Origin: Rhodococcus yananensis
GTDB lineage: Bacteria; Actinomycetota; Actinomycetes; Mycobacteriales; Mycobacteriaceae
Assembly: GCF_020515525.1 (NCBI RefSeq)
Contig: NZ_JAIYEP010000023.1
Span: forward strand, 1-55,650
Direction of reading: 5' to 3'
Length of the DNA: 55,650 bases
The notes beneath the pieces are model-generated. The model was not told the origin of the DNA and searched no databases. It saw only the letters and a program-made list of their open reading frames with translations. Shown here in pieces: positions 15,811-25,509 of the stretch. Both the position numbers and the translations under genes were made by a program. Each line of letters opens with the position of its first letter. Within the stretch, counting starts at the first letter, position 1.

Positions 15811-17544
15811 GTGCTGACCCGCCTGATCGTCGCGTACCTGCCGCGCTACCGCGTGAACGTCGTCGCGGTGGTGCTGCTGCAGTTCGTGGCGACCGCCGCG
15901 ATGCTGTACCTGCCGACGCTCAACGCCGACATCATCGACAACGGGGTCGCCCGCGGCGACACCGACTACATCCTGCGCGTCGGTGGCGTGATGTTTGCGG
16001 TGGCCCTCGTGCAGGTGCTGTGCATGGTGTGCGGACAGTACTTCGGGGCGCGCGGCGCACTCGGTGTCGGCCGCGACATCCGACACGACCTGCTGCACCG
16101 GGTGAACACGTTCTCCGCGCGGGAGGTCGGCAGGTTCGGGGCACCTTCGCTGATCACCCGCACCACCAACGACGTCCAGCAGGTTCAGCTGCTGCTGGTG
16201 ATGAGTTCGTTCATCCTCGTGACCGCGCCGATCATGTGCATCGGCGGCATCGCCATGGGCATCCACGTCGCGTCCGGTCTCGCATGGATCCTGGTGGTGT
16301 CCGTGCCGGTGCTCGGCGTCGTGATGGCAGCGATCATCCGCGTGATGATCCCCGGATTCCGGGTGATGCAGGCCCGACTCGACAGCGTGAACCGGATCCT
16401 GCGGGAACAGATCACCGGCATCCGGGTGGTGCGCGCATTCGTGCGGGAACGCCACGAGACCGCCCGCTTCGCCGTCGCCAACGACGAACTCGCCGACGCG
16501 AGCCTGCGGGTGGGTCGCATGATGGCCCTGATGTTCCCGGTGGTCATGCTCATCACCAACGTCACGATCGTCGGGATCATCTGGATCGGCGGACACCGGA
16601 TCTCCGACGGCAGCGTGGAGATCGGCGCGCTCACCGCGATGATCTCCTACGTCATGCAGATCATGATGTCGGTGATGATGGCCTCCTTCCTCGCGATGAT
16701 GGCCCCGCGCGCATCCGTGTGCGCCGAACGCATCGGTGACGTCCTCGCCACCGAGACCTCGGTGCTCCGACCCGAGAACCCCGTCGGGTTCGCCGACGAT
16801 CCCGCGACCGTCGACTTCCGCGGAGCCGAGTTCCGGTATCCCGGTGCCGACAGTCCCGTCGTGCACGACCTCACGTTCCGTGTCGCGCCGGGCACCACCA
16901 CCGCGATCGTCGGATCCACCGGATCCGGCAAGACCACCCTGATCGGGCTGGTGCCGCGCCTGATCGACGTCACCGCCGGCGCCGTGCTCGTCGGCGGCAC
17001 CGACGTCCGCCACCTCGACCCCGACACGTTGCGTTCGGCGATCGGGCTGGTGCCGCAACGGGCCTACCTGTTCTCGGGCACCGTCGCCTCCAACATCCGC
17101 TACGGCAGGCCCGATGCCGGCGACGACGAGATCTGGGCGGCGCTGCGCGTCGCGCAGGCCGAGGAGTTCGTCCGCGCGATGCCGCTGGGCCTGGACACTC
17201 CGATCGCGCAGGGCGGCACCACCGTCTCCGGCGGCCAGCGGCAGCGGCTCGCGATCGCCCGCGCACTCGTCCGCAGACCCGCCGTCTACCTGTTCGACGA
17301 CGCCTTCTCGGCGCTCGATCTCGCCACCGACGCGCGACTGCGCTCGGCGCTGCGCCCCGCGACCGTCGACGCCGCCGTGCTCATCGTCGCCCAGCGCGTC
17401 TCCACGATCATGGACGCCGACCAGATCGTGGTGCTCGACCGGGGCCGGGTGGTCGGACTCGGCCGGCACACCGATCTGCTCGGAACGTGCGAGACGTACA
17501 CCGAGATCGTCCGCTCCCAGCTCGCCGCGTCGGAATCCGCATGA
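15811..17544 (+). CDS. ABC exporter, half-transporter with degenerate ATP site
   Basis: This 577-aa type IV ABC exporter has six membrane helices (residues 1-310) and an ATPase domain. Walker A is GSTGSGKTT and the signature is VSGGQRQR. The residue after the Walker B aspartate is Asp instead of the catalytic Glu (YLFDDAFSALD), and the switch position has Gln instead of His (VAQRVST). The same two changes mark the degenerate subunit of heterodimeric exporters such as TM287/288. Together with the next gene it resembles mycobacterial Rv1273c/Rv1272c. The GTG start at 15811 follows GGAGG by 9 nt, and the 3' end overlaps the partner by ATGA. Confidence 0.9.
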   Translation: MLTRLIVAYLPRYRVNVVAVVLLQFVATAAMLYLPTLNADIIDNGVARGDTDYILRVGGVMFAVALVQVLCMVCGQYFGARGALGVGRDIRHDLLHRVNTFSAREVGRFGAPSLITRTTNDVQQVQLLLVMSSFILVTAPIMCIGGIAMGIHVASGLAWILVVSVPVLGVVMAAIIRVMIPGFRVMQARLDSVNRILREQITGIRVVRAFVRERHETARFAVANDELADASLRVGRMMALMFPVVMLITNVTIVGIIWIGGHRISDGSVEIGALTAMISYVMQIMMSVMMASFLAMMAPRASVCAERIGDVLATETSVLRPENPVGFADDPATVDFRGAEFRYPGADSPVVHDLTFRVAPGTTTAIVGSTGSGKTTLIGLVPRLIDVTAGAVLVGGTDVRHLDPDTLRSAIGLVPQRAYLFSGTVASNIRYGRPDAGDDEIWAALRVAQAEEFVRAMPLGLDTPIAQGGTTVSGGQRQRLAIARALVRRPAVYLFDDAFSALDLATDARLRSALRPATVDAAVLIVAQRVSTIMDADQIVVLDRGRVVGLGRHTDLLGTCETYTEIVRSQLAASESA

Positions 17545-19493
17545 CGGGGCCGGGCGGCAGGCAGCCGATGGGTGCGCCCGGGCAGAAGGCCCGCTCGTTC
17601 GGGCCGTCGGTGCGACGCCTGCTGAGGCTGCTCGTGTCCTATCGCGGATTCATGGCGATGATTCTGGTCGCGACCGTCGCGTCCGTGATCCTCACCGCGA
17701 TCTCCCCGCGGATCCTCGGGCACGCCACCGACCTGATCTTCGACGGTGTCATCGGGAGAACGCTTCCCGCCGGCACCACCAAGGACGAGGCCGTCGCCGA
17801 CCTCCGCGCACGCGGCCAGGACACGTTCGCCGACATGGTCGCGTCGATGGACGTCACCCCCGGGGTCGGCATCGATTTCGCCGCGGTCGGCAAGGTGTTG
17901 TCGATCGTCCTCGCCCTGTACATCGGGTCGGCGTTGCTGTCGTGGATCGGCGCGTACCTGCTCAACATCGTCGTGGTCGGCACCATCCGGCGGTTGCGCT
18001 CCGAGGTGGAGGCGAAGGTGCACCGGCTCCCGTTGCGCTACTACGACACCATCCCCCGCGGCGATCTGCTCAGCCGCGTCACCAACGACCTCGACAACCT
18101 GTCGCAGAGCCTGCAGCAGACCGTCTCCCAGGCGTTGAACTCGGTGCTCACCGTCCTCGCGATCCTCGTGATGATGCTGTCGATCTCACCGCTGCTCACG
18201 CTCATCGCGCTCGTGACGATCCCCGCGGCGCTCGCCGCGACCGTGCTCATCGCGCGCCGCTCGAAACCGCATTTCGCGGCGCAGTGGTCGTCGACCGGGA
18301 AACTCAACGCCCAGGTCGAGGAAGCGTTCACCGGACACGAACTCCTGCAGGCGTTCGGGCGCCGGCACGAGGTCGAGGCCGAATTCGACATCCGCAACGA
18401 CAAGCTCTACGACTCGAGCTGGCGCGCCCAGTTCATCTCCGGACTCGTGCAACCCGCCATCATGTTCCTCGGCAACCTCAATTTCGTCGCGGTCGCCGTC
18501 GTCGGCGGGCTTCAGGTCGCGTCCGGTTCGCTCAGCCTCGGCTCCGTGCAGGCGTTCATCCAGTACTCGCGGCAGTTCACCCAGCCTCTCGCTCAGATCG
18601 GCTCCATGTTCAACCTGCTGCAGAGTGGGGTGGCCTCCGCCGAACGCATCTTCGACATCCTCGACGCCGACGAACAGACGCCCGACCCCGCCGAACCGCG
18701 CACGCCGACGACGAATTGCGGACGCATCGAATTCGACGACGTCTCCTTCCGGTACGTCGACGCCGAGCCGCTCATCGAGAACCTGTCGCTCGTCGCCGAA
18801 CCCGGGCACATGGTGGCCATCGTCGGGCCCACCGGTGCCGGCAAGACCACCCTCGTCAACCTCATCATGCGGTTCTACGACGTCGACACCGGAACGATCC
18901 GCGTCGACGGCGTGGACTCCACCGCCATGACCCGCGACGACCTGCGCGAACGCACCGGCATGGTGTTGCAGGACTCGTGGTTGTTCGGAGGCACCATCTA
19001 CGAGAACATCGCCTACGGCGACCCCACCGCCACCCGCGACGAGGTGATGGAAGCCGCCGAACTGAGCCACGTCGACCACTTCGTGCGCTCACTGCCCGAC
19101 GGTTACGACACCCGCATCGACGACGAGGGCGGGGGAGTCAGCGCCGGTGAGCGGCAGCTCATCACGATCGCGCGGGCCTTCCTCGCGAAACCGGTGGTGC
19201 TCATCCTCGACGAGGCGACCAGCTCCGTCGACACGCGCACCGAACTGCTCATCCAACAGGCCATGGCGACGCTGCGCACCGACCGGACGAGCTTCGTCAT
19301 CGCCCACCGGCTCTCGACGATCCGCGACGCCGACGTCATCGTCGTCATGGACGGCGGGCGCATCGTCGAACAGGGCGACCACGACGACCTGCTCGCCGCG
19401 CGCGGCGCCTACTACGACCTGTACGTCAGCCAGTTCACCGGGCCGGCGGAGACACCGGACGACCCCGACCCGGTGTCGGTGGTCTCGGAATAG
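17541..19493 (+). CDS. ABC exporter, half-transporter with consensus ATP site
   Basis: This 650-aa partner of the preceding gene has a longer first extracytoplasmic loop (about residues 65-120) between helices 1 and 2, six membrane helices and a canonical ATPase domain: GPTGAGKTT, VSAGERQL (signature with Ala for the first Gly), LILDEATSSVD with the catalytic Glu, and IAHRLST with the switch His. It completes a heterodimer in which only one composite site hydrolyses ATP fast. The ATG at 17541 overlaps the upstream stop (ATGA). Drug or lipid export is the likely role; the substrate is not visible. Confidence 0.9.
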   Translation: MTGPGGRQPMGAPGQKARSFGPSVRRLLRLLVSYRGFMAMILVATVASVILTAISPRILGHATDLIFDGVIGRTLPAGTTKDEAVADLRARGQDTFADMVASMDVTPGVGIDFAAVGKVLSIVLALYIGSALLSWIGAYLLNIVVVGTIRRLRSEVEAKVHRLPLRYYDTIPRGDLLSRVTNDLDNLSQSLQQTVSQALNSVLTVLAILVMMLSISPLLTLIALVTIPAALAATVLIARRSKPHFAAQWSSTGKLNAQVEEAFTGHELLQAFGRRHEVEAEFDIRNDKLYDSSWRAQFISGLVQPAIMFLGNLNFVAVAVVGGLQVASGSLSLGSVQAFIQYSRQFTQPLAQIGSMFNLLQSGVASAERIFDILDADEQTPDPAEPRTPTTNCGRIEFDDVSFRYVDAEPLIENLSLVAEPGHMVAIVGPTGAGKTTLVNLIMRFYDVDTGTIRVDGVDSTAMTRDDLRERTGMVLQDSWLFGGTIYENIAYGDPTATRDEVMEAAELSHVDHFVRSLPDGYDTRIDDEGGGVSAGERQLITIARAFLAKPVVLILDEATSSVDTRTELLIQQAMATLRTDRTSFVIAHRLSTIRDADVIVVMDGGRIVEQGDHDDLLAARGAYYDLYVSQFTGPAETPDDPDPVSVVSE

Positions 19494-19562
19494 CTTCCCG
19501 CGGCCCGAATCGCTTCCCACGGATGTTGTTACCGTCGCGGGAAGCGATTCGGGTCGCGGGAG
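19494..19562. terminator. long bidirectional hairpin between convergent genes
   Basis: A stem of about 23 bp (19494-19518 with 19539-19562, one bulge; core CCGAATCGCTTCCC) is extended by ACGG/CCGT inside the loop. It starts right after the ABC exporter stop and overlaps the last codons of the nitroreductase gene on the other strand, so it can end both transcripts. Confidence 0.65.
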
Positions 19563-20545
19563 ATCACTTGCGCCACCGTCAGCACGGCGTCCGTGGGCAG
19601 TCGCGGGGTGGGCTTCGGGCGGCCCTCGTCGGGTGTCGCACCGATCCGCACCAGCGCCTGCGGGTAGCCGCCGTCCGGGACGAGGCCCGCGACCGTGGAC
19701 CGGCTGCGTGCCACCTCCGTCACGTGGGTGAGCGGGCACGTCGCGAACCGGTGAACGGTGGCTTCGAGCAGCAGGGCCGACAACGCCTCCCCGGCGGCGA
19801 GCCACGACGCGGTGTCGTCGTCGGAGGTCGAGATCAGCACGACCGTGGACCGGTCGGTGGTCGGGGGATGCGCGCCCGCGCCGCCGCGCGTGCCGGCGGG
19901 GAAACGTCGTCCGACGTCGACGCGGTCGCGCTGCTCGGCGGTGGCGAGCGCCTCGGCCGGAACCCCGGTGGCGCCGGTGGAATGCCCTGTCCACCAACTC
20001 AACTCTTCGTGGTAGGCGGAGTCGTAACGACGCTGGGCTGCGCTCTGCTCGGTGGCCTCGGCCAACACCGACCGGGCCGGGACGTCGAGCGCCGTCACCG
20101 TTGCCGGGGACACCGCCGCGGTGGCGGCCACGATCCGTTCCACCACCGGATCATCCACCGGCGCGAACGGGCGCCGGTCGGAGCTGCGTCGCCGGATCGC
20201 CGACACCAGATCGAAATCGTGCGAGGCGGGGCGGGCGTCGTGTCCGAACCGGACCGTCGCGAGCCGCTCCGAACGGCCGCCCTCGGGCAGGGTCAGCACG
20301 TCCGTCGACCATTTCAGGGCGGTGAATGCGACGCGCAGATGGTGCAGGGCCGCCCCGCAGCTGATGACGAGTTGGCGCCCCGACGGATCCGCCGATCGCA
20401 CCGCCCGGGACGTGTCGCTGCACAGATCCAGTGCCGTCGTTCCGTACGTCCACCGCCACGGCTGGCTGTTGTGCACCGAGGGTGCGCGGCACGCGAGCGC
20501 CACGGCCATCCGCACCACATCGGTATCGGGTACGCGCACGCTCAT
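19529..20545 (-). CDS. Acg-family nitroreductase-like protein
   Basis: This 338-aa protein has the conserved N-terminal RAPSVHNSQPWRW and CGAALHHLRVAF segments and SAIRRRSSDRRPF in the middle, marking the Acg (Rv2032) group. These proteins have the nitroreductase fold, but Acg itself is reported to bind FMN with a lid that blocks access, suggesting flavin storage or a redox sink. In M. tuberculosis they are DosR-controlled; no clear DosR box is visible here. The ATG at 20545 is preceded by GGGAG 5 nt upstream. It is divergent from echA6 with a 200-nt gap. Confidence 0.82.
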   Translation of the reverse strand: MSVRVPDTDVVRMAVALACRAPSVHNSQPWRWTYGTTALDLCSDTSRAVRSADPSGRQLVISCGAALHHLRVAFTALKWSTDVLTLPEGGRSERLATVRFGHDARPASHDFDLVSAIRRRSSDRRPFAPVDDPVVERIVAATAAVSPATVTALDVPARSVLAEATEQSAAQRRYDSAYHEELSWWTGHSTGATGVPAEALATAEQRDRVDVGRRFPAGTRGGAGAHPPTTDRSTVVLISTSDDDTASWLAAGEALSALLLEATVHRFATCPLTHVTEVARSRSTVAGLVPDGGYPQALVRIGATPDEGRPKPTPRLPTDAVLTVAQVISRDPNRFPRR

Positions 20546-20746
20546 GATCACTCCCGTGTTCGGTGCGTTGCCGAGGCATCCGGTTCCGCCCACCGGTCAT
20601 CCCCCCGCCGGCTCCCTCCATTGTTCGCCCTGTGCGGCGTCCGGTCCAGTGCCCGGGCGGGAACGCGGTGGCCGGTCGGGGCGCAACGCGCGCGGCGCAC
20701 GGATGGGATGATGCGTCAGGTCGGTGACGAAAGGACGGGACAACGC

Positions 20747-21478
20747 ATGATCGGGATCAGCCGCGACGGGGACGTCGTGACCGTGGAACTGCAGCGGGAG
20801 GAGCGTCGCAACGCCCTCACCACCCAATTGTGCGTGGAGATCCGGGAAGCTGTGGAACGGGCCGTGGACGAGGACGCGCGGGTCGTCGTGATCACCGGGC
20901 GGGGTTCGGCGTTCTGCGCGGGCGCCGACCTGACCGGGGACGTCTACGCGGAAGGGTTCACCGACAGTCTCGCCGAGACACTGCGTACCCTCGTCGACGC
21001 ACCGATCCCGATCGTCGCCGCGGTCAACGGCCCCGCGATCGGGGCGGGAACCCAACTCGCGTTGGCCTCCGATCTGCGTGTCGTGGCGCCCGGCGCGCGC
21101 TTCGCGGTTCCCGCCGTGAAACTGGGGATCTCCGTGGACCGGTGGACGGTGCGTCGGCTCGCGTCGCTGGTCGGTGGTGGCCCCGCCCGCACCGTGATGC
21201 TCACGTCCGACGCCATCGAGGCCGACGAGGCCTTCGCGCGGGGACTCGCGAACCGGATCGGCCACCTCGCGGACGCGCAGGCGTGGGCGCAGGAGATCGC
21301 GAAGCTGGCGCCGCTGTCGCTGCGCGCCCACAAACTGTTCCTCAACGACGACGGCACCCGCGGCGAGCCGGGACCCGAACAGACCGCGGCCGTCGCCGCG
21401 GCGTGGCTCAGCGAGGACGCGCAGGAGGCCCGGCAGGCCCGCACGGAACGCCGCGACCCGGTGTTCCGGGGCCGGTGA
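20747..21478 (+). CDS. echA6: enoyl-CoA hydratase/isomerase-family protein EchA6
   Basis: This 243-aa crotonase-fold protein has the CoA-binding oxyanion segments RGSAFCAGADL and NGPAIGAGTQLALASDL. Length and sequence match M. tuberculosis EchA6 (Rv0905), a member lacking hydratase activity that binds acyl-CoA and has been linked to mycolic acid precursor supply. The ATG at 20747 follows a purine-rich AAAGGACGGGA. It is followed after 37 nt by the metallo-hydrolase and then ctpE, the same order as Rv0905, Rv0906 and Rv0908. Confidence 0.85.
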   Translation: MIGISRDGDVVTVELQREERRNALTTQLCVEIREAVERAVDEDARVVVITGRGSAFCAGADLTGDVYAEGFTDSLAETLRTLVDAPIPIVAAVNGPAIGAGTQLALASDLRVVAPGARFAVPAVKLGISVDRWTVRRLASLVGGGPARTVMLTSDAIEADEAFARGLANRIGHLADAQAWAQEIAKLAPLSLRAHKLFLNDDGTRGEPGPEQTAAVAAAWLSEDAQEARQARTERRDPVFRGR

Positions 21479-21515
21479 GACACGCCGCGGTGACCAGCGG
21501 ACGGACGAACGGACG

Positions 21516-22685
21516 ATGAGCGGGGAGCCGATGCACGCCGACGATGCGGAATCCGTGAACAGCAGGCCCGGTTTCGGGCGTCTCGTCGGCTCGGTCGCCG
21601 CGGGCGCCGGTGTCGCGTGGCTGGCTCGGGCCGCCCGTGGCCTACCCACGTCGATCGGTGCGACCGTCGCGGACATCCGCCCGTACGCCGCGGGATCGCC
21701 CCGCTACCGCGACGACCGATTCCACAACACCGAACCGTCCCACCCGCTCGGGCCCGAGCAGAGCGGCGGATTCGTCCGGGATCTGCTCACCCGCCGGGCG
21801 CTGGGTACCCCCGCCGGGCGGGTGCCGCTCGCCCCGTACCTCGCGCCGGTCGAGTCCACCGGCCTGGCCGTCACGTGGTTCGGGCATTCGAGTGTGCTCG
21901 TCGAGATCGACGGGCACCGGGTGCTCGCCGATCCGGTGTGGGGGGAGCGGGTGTCGCCGTCACGCACCGTCGGGCCGTCACGTCTGCACCCGGCACCGGT
22001 GGAGTTGGCGATGCTCCCGCCGATCGACGCCGTCGTGATCTCCCACGACCACTACGACCATCTCGACCGGTTCACCGTCGAGACGCTCGCGGCGACCCAG
22101 CCCGACGCGCGGTTCGTCGTGCCCCTCGGTGTCGGCGCCCACCTGCGGCGGTGGCGGATCCCGCACGACCGGATCGTCGAACTCGACTGGGACGAACGCA
22201 CCGAGATCGGGTCGCTGACCCTCACCTGCACGGAGGCCAGGCACTTCTCCGGCCGAGGCCTGCTCCGCGACATCACCCTGTGGTCGTCGTGGGTGCTGCG
22301 CGGACCCACCCACTCGGTGTTCTTCGGTGGCGACAGCGGCTACACCCGCCGCTTCGCGGACGTCGGCGAGAAGTACGGTCCGTTCGATCTGACGTTGCTG
22401 CCCGTCGGCGCGTACGACCGGCGTTGGCCGGACATCCACATGAACCCGGAGGAAGCGGTCCGCACCCACCTCGACCTCGGTGGGATCGACCGGCCCGGGT
22501 CGCTGCTCGTTCCCGTGCACTGGGGCACCTTCAACCTGGCATTCCACTCCTGGTCCGAACCCGTCGACCGGCTGCTGCCGGCCGCGGCGGACGCGGCGGT
22601 GGCCACGGCCGTGCCGATGCCGGGGCAGCGGATCGACGTCACGCGGCCCGCGCCGACCGACCTGTGGTGGACGGAACTGCAGTGA
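21516..22685 (+). CDS. metallo-beta-lactamase-fold hydrolase (Rv0906-like)
   Basis: This protein of up to 389 aa has the zinc motif SHDHYDHLD (HxHxDH) around residue 178, then [14 protein letters not shown] and VPVHWGTF, the metal ligands and active-site segments of the NAPE-PLD-like / UlaG-like branch. An N-terminal hydrophobic stretch (residues 25-42) could anchor it. Order and length match mycobacterial Rv0906. The ATG at 21516 gives the full reading; the ATG at 21531 has GGGGAG just upstream and is an equal candidate. A lipid-type phosphodiester substrate is suggested by the family only. Confidence 0.83.
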   Translation: MSGEPMHADDAESVNSRPGFGRLVGSVAAGAGVAWLARAARGLPTSIGATVADIRPYAAGSPRYRDDRFHNTEPSHPLGPEQSGGFVRDLLTRRALGTPAGRVPLAPYLAPVESTGLAVTWFGHSSVLVEIDGHRVLADPVWGERVSPSRTVGPSRLHPAPVELAMLPPIDAVVISHDHYDHLDRFTVETLAATQPDARFVVPLGVGAHLRRWRIPHDRIVELDWDERTEIGSLTLTCTEARHFSGRGLLRDITLWSSWVLRGPTHSVFFGGDSGYTRRFADVGEKYGPFDLTLLPVGAYDRRWPDIHMNPEEAVRTHLDLGGIDRPGSLLVPVHWGTFNLAFHSWSEPVDRLLPAAADAAVATAVPMPGQRIDVTRPAPTDLWWTELQ

Positions 22686-22723
22686 CCTGCGCGGCGTCGC
22701 CGCCGCCGGTGCCCGCGCTGGCA

Positions 22724-22729
22724 TAACCT
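22724..22729 (+). promoter_or_regulatory. -10 element of ctpE (putative leaderless mRNA)
   Basis: TAACCT lies 8 nt before the ctpE ATG with no Shine-Dalgarno sequence between. The transcript would begin at or within a base or two of the start codon. Confidence 0.5.
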
Positions 22730-22737
22730 TTGTCACC

Positions 22738-25227
22738 ATGGCATTCGAAGAGCCCACCGCGGTCGCCGCCGCGGCCGACGTGTGCACCGACGACCCGGTG
22801 TACGCGCAGCGCGGGTTGTCCACCGAACAGGTCGCCGAGCGGGTCGCGCGCGGCGACACCAACGACGTCCCGGCCCGCGCGTCCCGGTCGGTGAAGGACA
22901 TCGTCCGCGGCAACGTCTTCACGCGGATCAACGCGATCCTCGGCGTGCTCCTGATCATCGTGCTCGCCACCGGATCGATCATCGACGGCATGTTCGGCCT
23001 GCTGATCATCGCGAACAGCGGCATCGGCATCATCCAGGAGATCCGCGCCAAACGGACCCTCGACAAGCTCGCGATCGTCGGGCAGGCCAAACCCGTGGTG
23101 CGGCGGGACGGTGCCGCCGGGGAACTCGCCCCGCGGGACGTGGTGCTCGACGACGTCATCGAACTCGGCCCCGGCGACCAGCTCGTCGTGGACGGTGTGG
23201 TCCTCGAGGCCGAAGGGCTCGAACTCGACGAGTCGCTGCTCACCGGGGAGGCCGATGCCATCGACAAGCCGCCGGGCGCGGCCGTCATGTCGGGTAGTTT
23301 CGTCGCCTCGGGGTCCGGCGCGTATCGGGCGACGAAGGTGGGCCGCGACGCCTACGCGGCGCGGCTCGCGGAGGAGGCCAGCAAGTTCACGTTGGTGCAC
23401 TCGGAGCTGATGTCGGGGATCAACAAGATCCTCCAGCTCATCACCTACCTGATGATCCCCGCCGGGCTGCTCATCATCTACAACCAGTTGTTCTCCAGCG
23501 GAGAGGCGCTCGGGCCGGCGCTGAGCGGCATGGTCGCGGCGCTCGTGCCGATGGTGCCCGAAGGTCTGGTGTTGATGACGTCGATCGCGTTCGCGGTCGG
23601 TGTCATCCGGCTCGGCCGCCGTCAGTGCCTGGTGCAGGAACTGCCCGCGATCGAGGGGCTGGCCCGGGTCGACGTGGTGTGCGCCGACAAGACGGGCACG
23701 CTCACCGAGAACGGGATGCGGCTGCACGAGCTGGTTCCCGTCGACGACACCGATCAGGAGGTCGCGAAGCAGGCGTTGGCGTCGCTCGCCGCCGACGATC
23801 CGCGACCCAACGCGAGCGTCCTCGCGATCGCCGAGGCGTTCGGTGACGACCCGGGGTGGGGTGAGGCGACGGCCGTCGCCCCGTTCTCGTCGGCGAAGAA
23901 GTGGAGCGGCCAGTCGTACGGGCAGCACGGCAACTGGCTGCTCGGCGCACCCGACGTCCTCCTCGATCCGCAGTCGGCGACGGCGCGCCGCGCCGAGGAG
24001 ATCGGCGGGCAGGGTCTGCGGGTGTTGCTGTTGGCCCGCAGCGACGTCCCCGTCGACGACGAGCGGGCGCCCGGCACCGTCACACCGGTGTCGCTGGTGG
24101 TGCTCGAACAACGGATCCGCCCCGACGCGCGCGACACCCTCGAATACTTCGCCGACCAGAAGGTCGAGGTGAAGGTGATCTCCGGCGACAACGCCGTGTC
24201 GGTCGGCGCGGTCGCGTCGTCGTTGGGTCTGCCGGGCGGCGAGACACCCGTCGATGCCCGCACCCTGCCCGAGGACCCGGACGCGCTCGCCGACACCGTC
24301 ACGTCCGCGACGACCTTCGGCAGGGTCCGGCCCGACCAGAAACGTGCCATGGTCGGTGCGTTGCAGTCGCGCGGGCACACCGTGGCGATGACCGGCGACG
24401 GTGTGAACGACGTGCTGGCGCTCAAGGACGCCGACATCGGGGTGGCGATGGGGTCGGGGAGCCCGGCGACCCGATCCGTCGCGCAGATCGTGCTCCTCGA
24501 CAACAGGTTCGCGACCTTGCCTTACGTGGTGGGGGAGGGGCGCCGCGTCATCGGCAACATCGAGCGTGTCTCGAACCTGTTCCTGACGAAGACCGTGTAC
24601 TCGGTGCTCCTGGCGTTCCTCGTCGGGGTGTCCGGCGTTCTGTCGCAGACGTTCGATTTCGAACCGCTGCCGTATCCGTTCCTGCCGCGGCACGTGACGA
24701 TCGCGGCGTGGTTCACCATCGGTATCCCCGCGTTCCTGTTGTCGCTGGCACCGAACAACGAGCGCGCCCGCAGCGGATTCGTGCCGCGGGTGATGCGCCT
24801 GGCGATCCCGTCGGGCGTGATCATCGGCATCACCACGTTCGTCTGCTACGTGCTGGTGTATGCGGGACCGGACCAGACCGACGCGGAGAAGATGCAGGCC
24901 GGCACGTCCGCGCTGATCACCTTGATCATGATCGCGTTGTGGGTGCTGGCGGTGGTCGCCCGCCCGTACGTGTGGTGGAAGCTGGTGTTGCTCGCCGGAT
25001 CCGTGCTCGGCTACGTGATCCTGTTCGCGTTCCCCTTCACGCGCGAGTTCTTCGCGCTGGACATGTCCAACGAGGGCGCAACGATCACCGCGTTCACGTG
25101 CGGTGCGATCGGTGTGGTGCTGGTGGAGATCGCGTGGTGGGTCACGGGGCGCCTGCACGGTGAGCACCGCAGGCTGTTCGCGTCGAGTGACGACCTGCCC
25201 GGAGAGCACCCACCTGTGGCAGGGTGA
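22738..25227 (+). CDS. ctpE: CtpE-like P-type cation ATPase
   Basis: This 829-aa P-type ATPase has LLTGEADAI (actuator TGE loop), PMVPEGL in a membrane helix, the phosphorylated [10 protein letters not shown], and the hinge [17 protein letters not shown]. The order and closeness to M. tuberculosis CtpE (Rv0908), a reported calcium importer needed for cell-surface integrity, support the name. Ten membrane helices are expected: four before the phosphorylation domain and six after residue about 600. It starts at ATG 22738 with a putative leaderless promoter, 52 nt after the metallo-hydrolase, and is followed by the MT0933-type small gene as in M. tuberculosis. Confidence 0.9.
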   Translation: MAFEEPTAVAAAADVCTDDPVYAQRGLSTEQVAERVARGDTNDVPARASRSVKDIVRGNVFTRINAILGVLLIIVLATGSIIDGMFGLLIIANSGIGIIQEIRAKRTLDKLAIVGQAKPVVRRDGAAGELAPRDVVLDDVIELGPGDQLVVDGVVLEAEGLELDESLLTGEADAIDKPPGAAVMSGSFVASGSGAYRATKVGRDAYAARLAEEASKFTLVHSELMSGINKILQLITYLMIPAGLLIIYNQLFSSGEALGPALSGMVAALVPMVPEGLVLMTSIAFAVGVIRLGRRQCLVQELPAIEGLARVDVVCADKTGTLTENGMRLHELVPVDDTDQEVAKQALASLAADDPRPNASVLAIAEAFGDDPGWGEATAVAPFSSAKKWSGQSYGQHGNWLLGAPDVLLDPQSATARRAEEIGGQGLRVLLLARSDVPVDDERAPGTVTPVSLVVLEQRIRPDARDTLEYFADQKVEVKVISGDNAVSVGAVASSLGLPGGETPVDARTLPEDPDALADTVTSATTFGRVRPDQKRAMVGALQSRGHTVAMTGDGVNDVLALKDADIGVAMGSGSPATRSVAQIVLLDNRFATLPYVVGEGRRVIGNIERVSNLFLTKTVYSVLLAFLVGVSGVLSQTFDFEPLPYPFLPRHVTIAAWFTIGIPAFLLSLAPNNERARSGFVPRVMRLAIPSGVIIGITTFVCYVLVYAGPDQTDAEKMQAGTSALITLIMIALWVLAVVARPYVWWKLVLLAGSVLGYVILFAFPFTREFFALDMSNEGATITAFTCGAIGVVLVEIAWWVTGRLHGEHRRLFASSDDLPGEHPPVAG

Positions 25228-25292
25228 GAAGCCCGGGTGGTTCGGAGACCGATACCGGTGGTTTCCGACCGGGCACACGAAAGGACCACGTC

Positions 25293-25484
25293 ATGGGATT
25301 GCTGGACAGCGTCAAGGGTCTGGTCGGCAAGGGCAAGGAATTCGCGGCACAGAACCCCGACAAGGTCAACGATGCGATCGAGAAGGCCGGCGACGTCGCG
25401 GACGAGAAGACCGGCGGCAAGTACGCCCAGCACGTCGACAAGGCACAGGACGCGGCGCGCAAGGCACTCGGCTCGGAAGGATGA
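25293..25484 (+). CDS. MT0933/Rv0909-type antitoxin-like protein, no toxin partner
   Basis: This 63-aa charged helical protein (MGLLDSVKGLVGKGKEFAAQ, then NPDKVNDAIEKAGDVADEKTGG) matches the MT0933_antitox family; in M. tuberculosis Rv0909 pairs with the SRPBCC-fold toxin Rv0910. No such toxin follows here: the next gene encodes a DCC thiol protein. The ATG at 25293 has AAAGGA 7 nt upstream. It may be a non-toxin relative with a stress role, as CsbD-like helical proteins are. Family likely, function open. Confidence 0.8.
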   Translation: MGLLDSVKGLVGKGKEFAAQNPDKVNDAIEKAGDVADEKTGGKYAQHVDKAQDAARKALGSEG

Positions 25485-25509
25485 ACCCGGCAGGCACGGG
25501 TTCGGGGGA

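Noticed and set aside
15490-17469. 659-residue antisense frame over the ABC exporter gene
   Set aside because: His/Asp/Gly-rich composition typical of shadow frames; the plus strand encodes an unmistakable ABC exporter.
22639-25278. 879-residue antisense frame over ctpE
   Set aside because: No domain and low-complexity charged composition; ctpE on the plus strand carries all P-type ATPase motifs.
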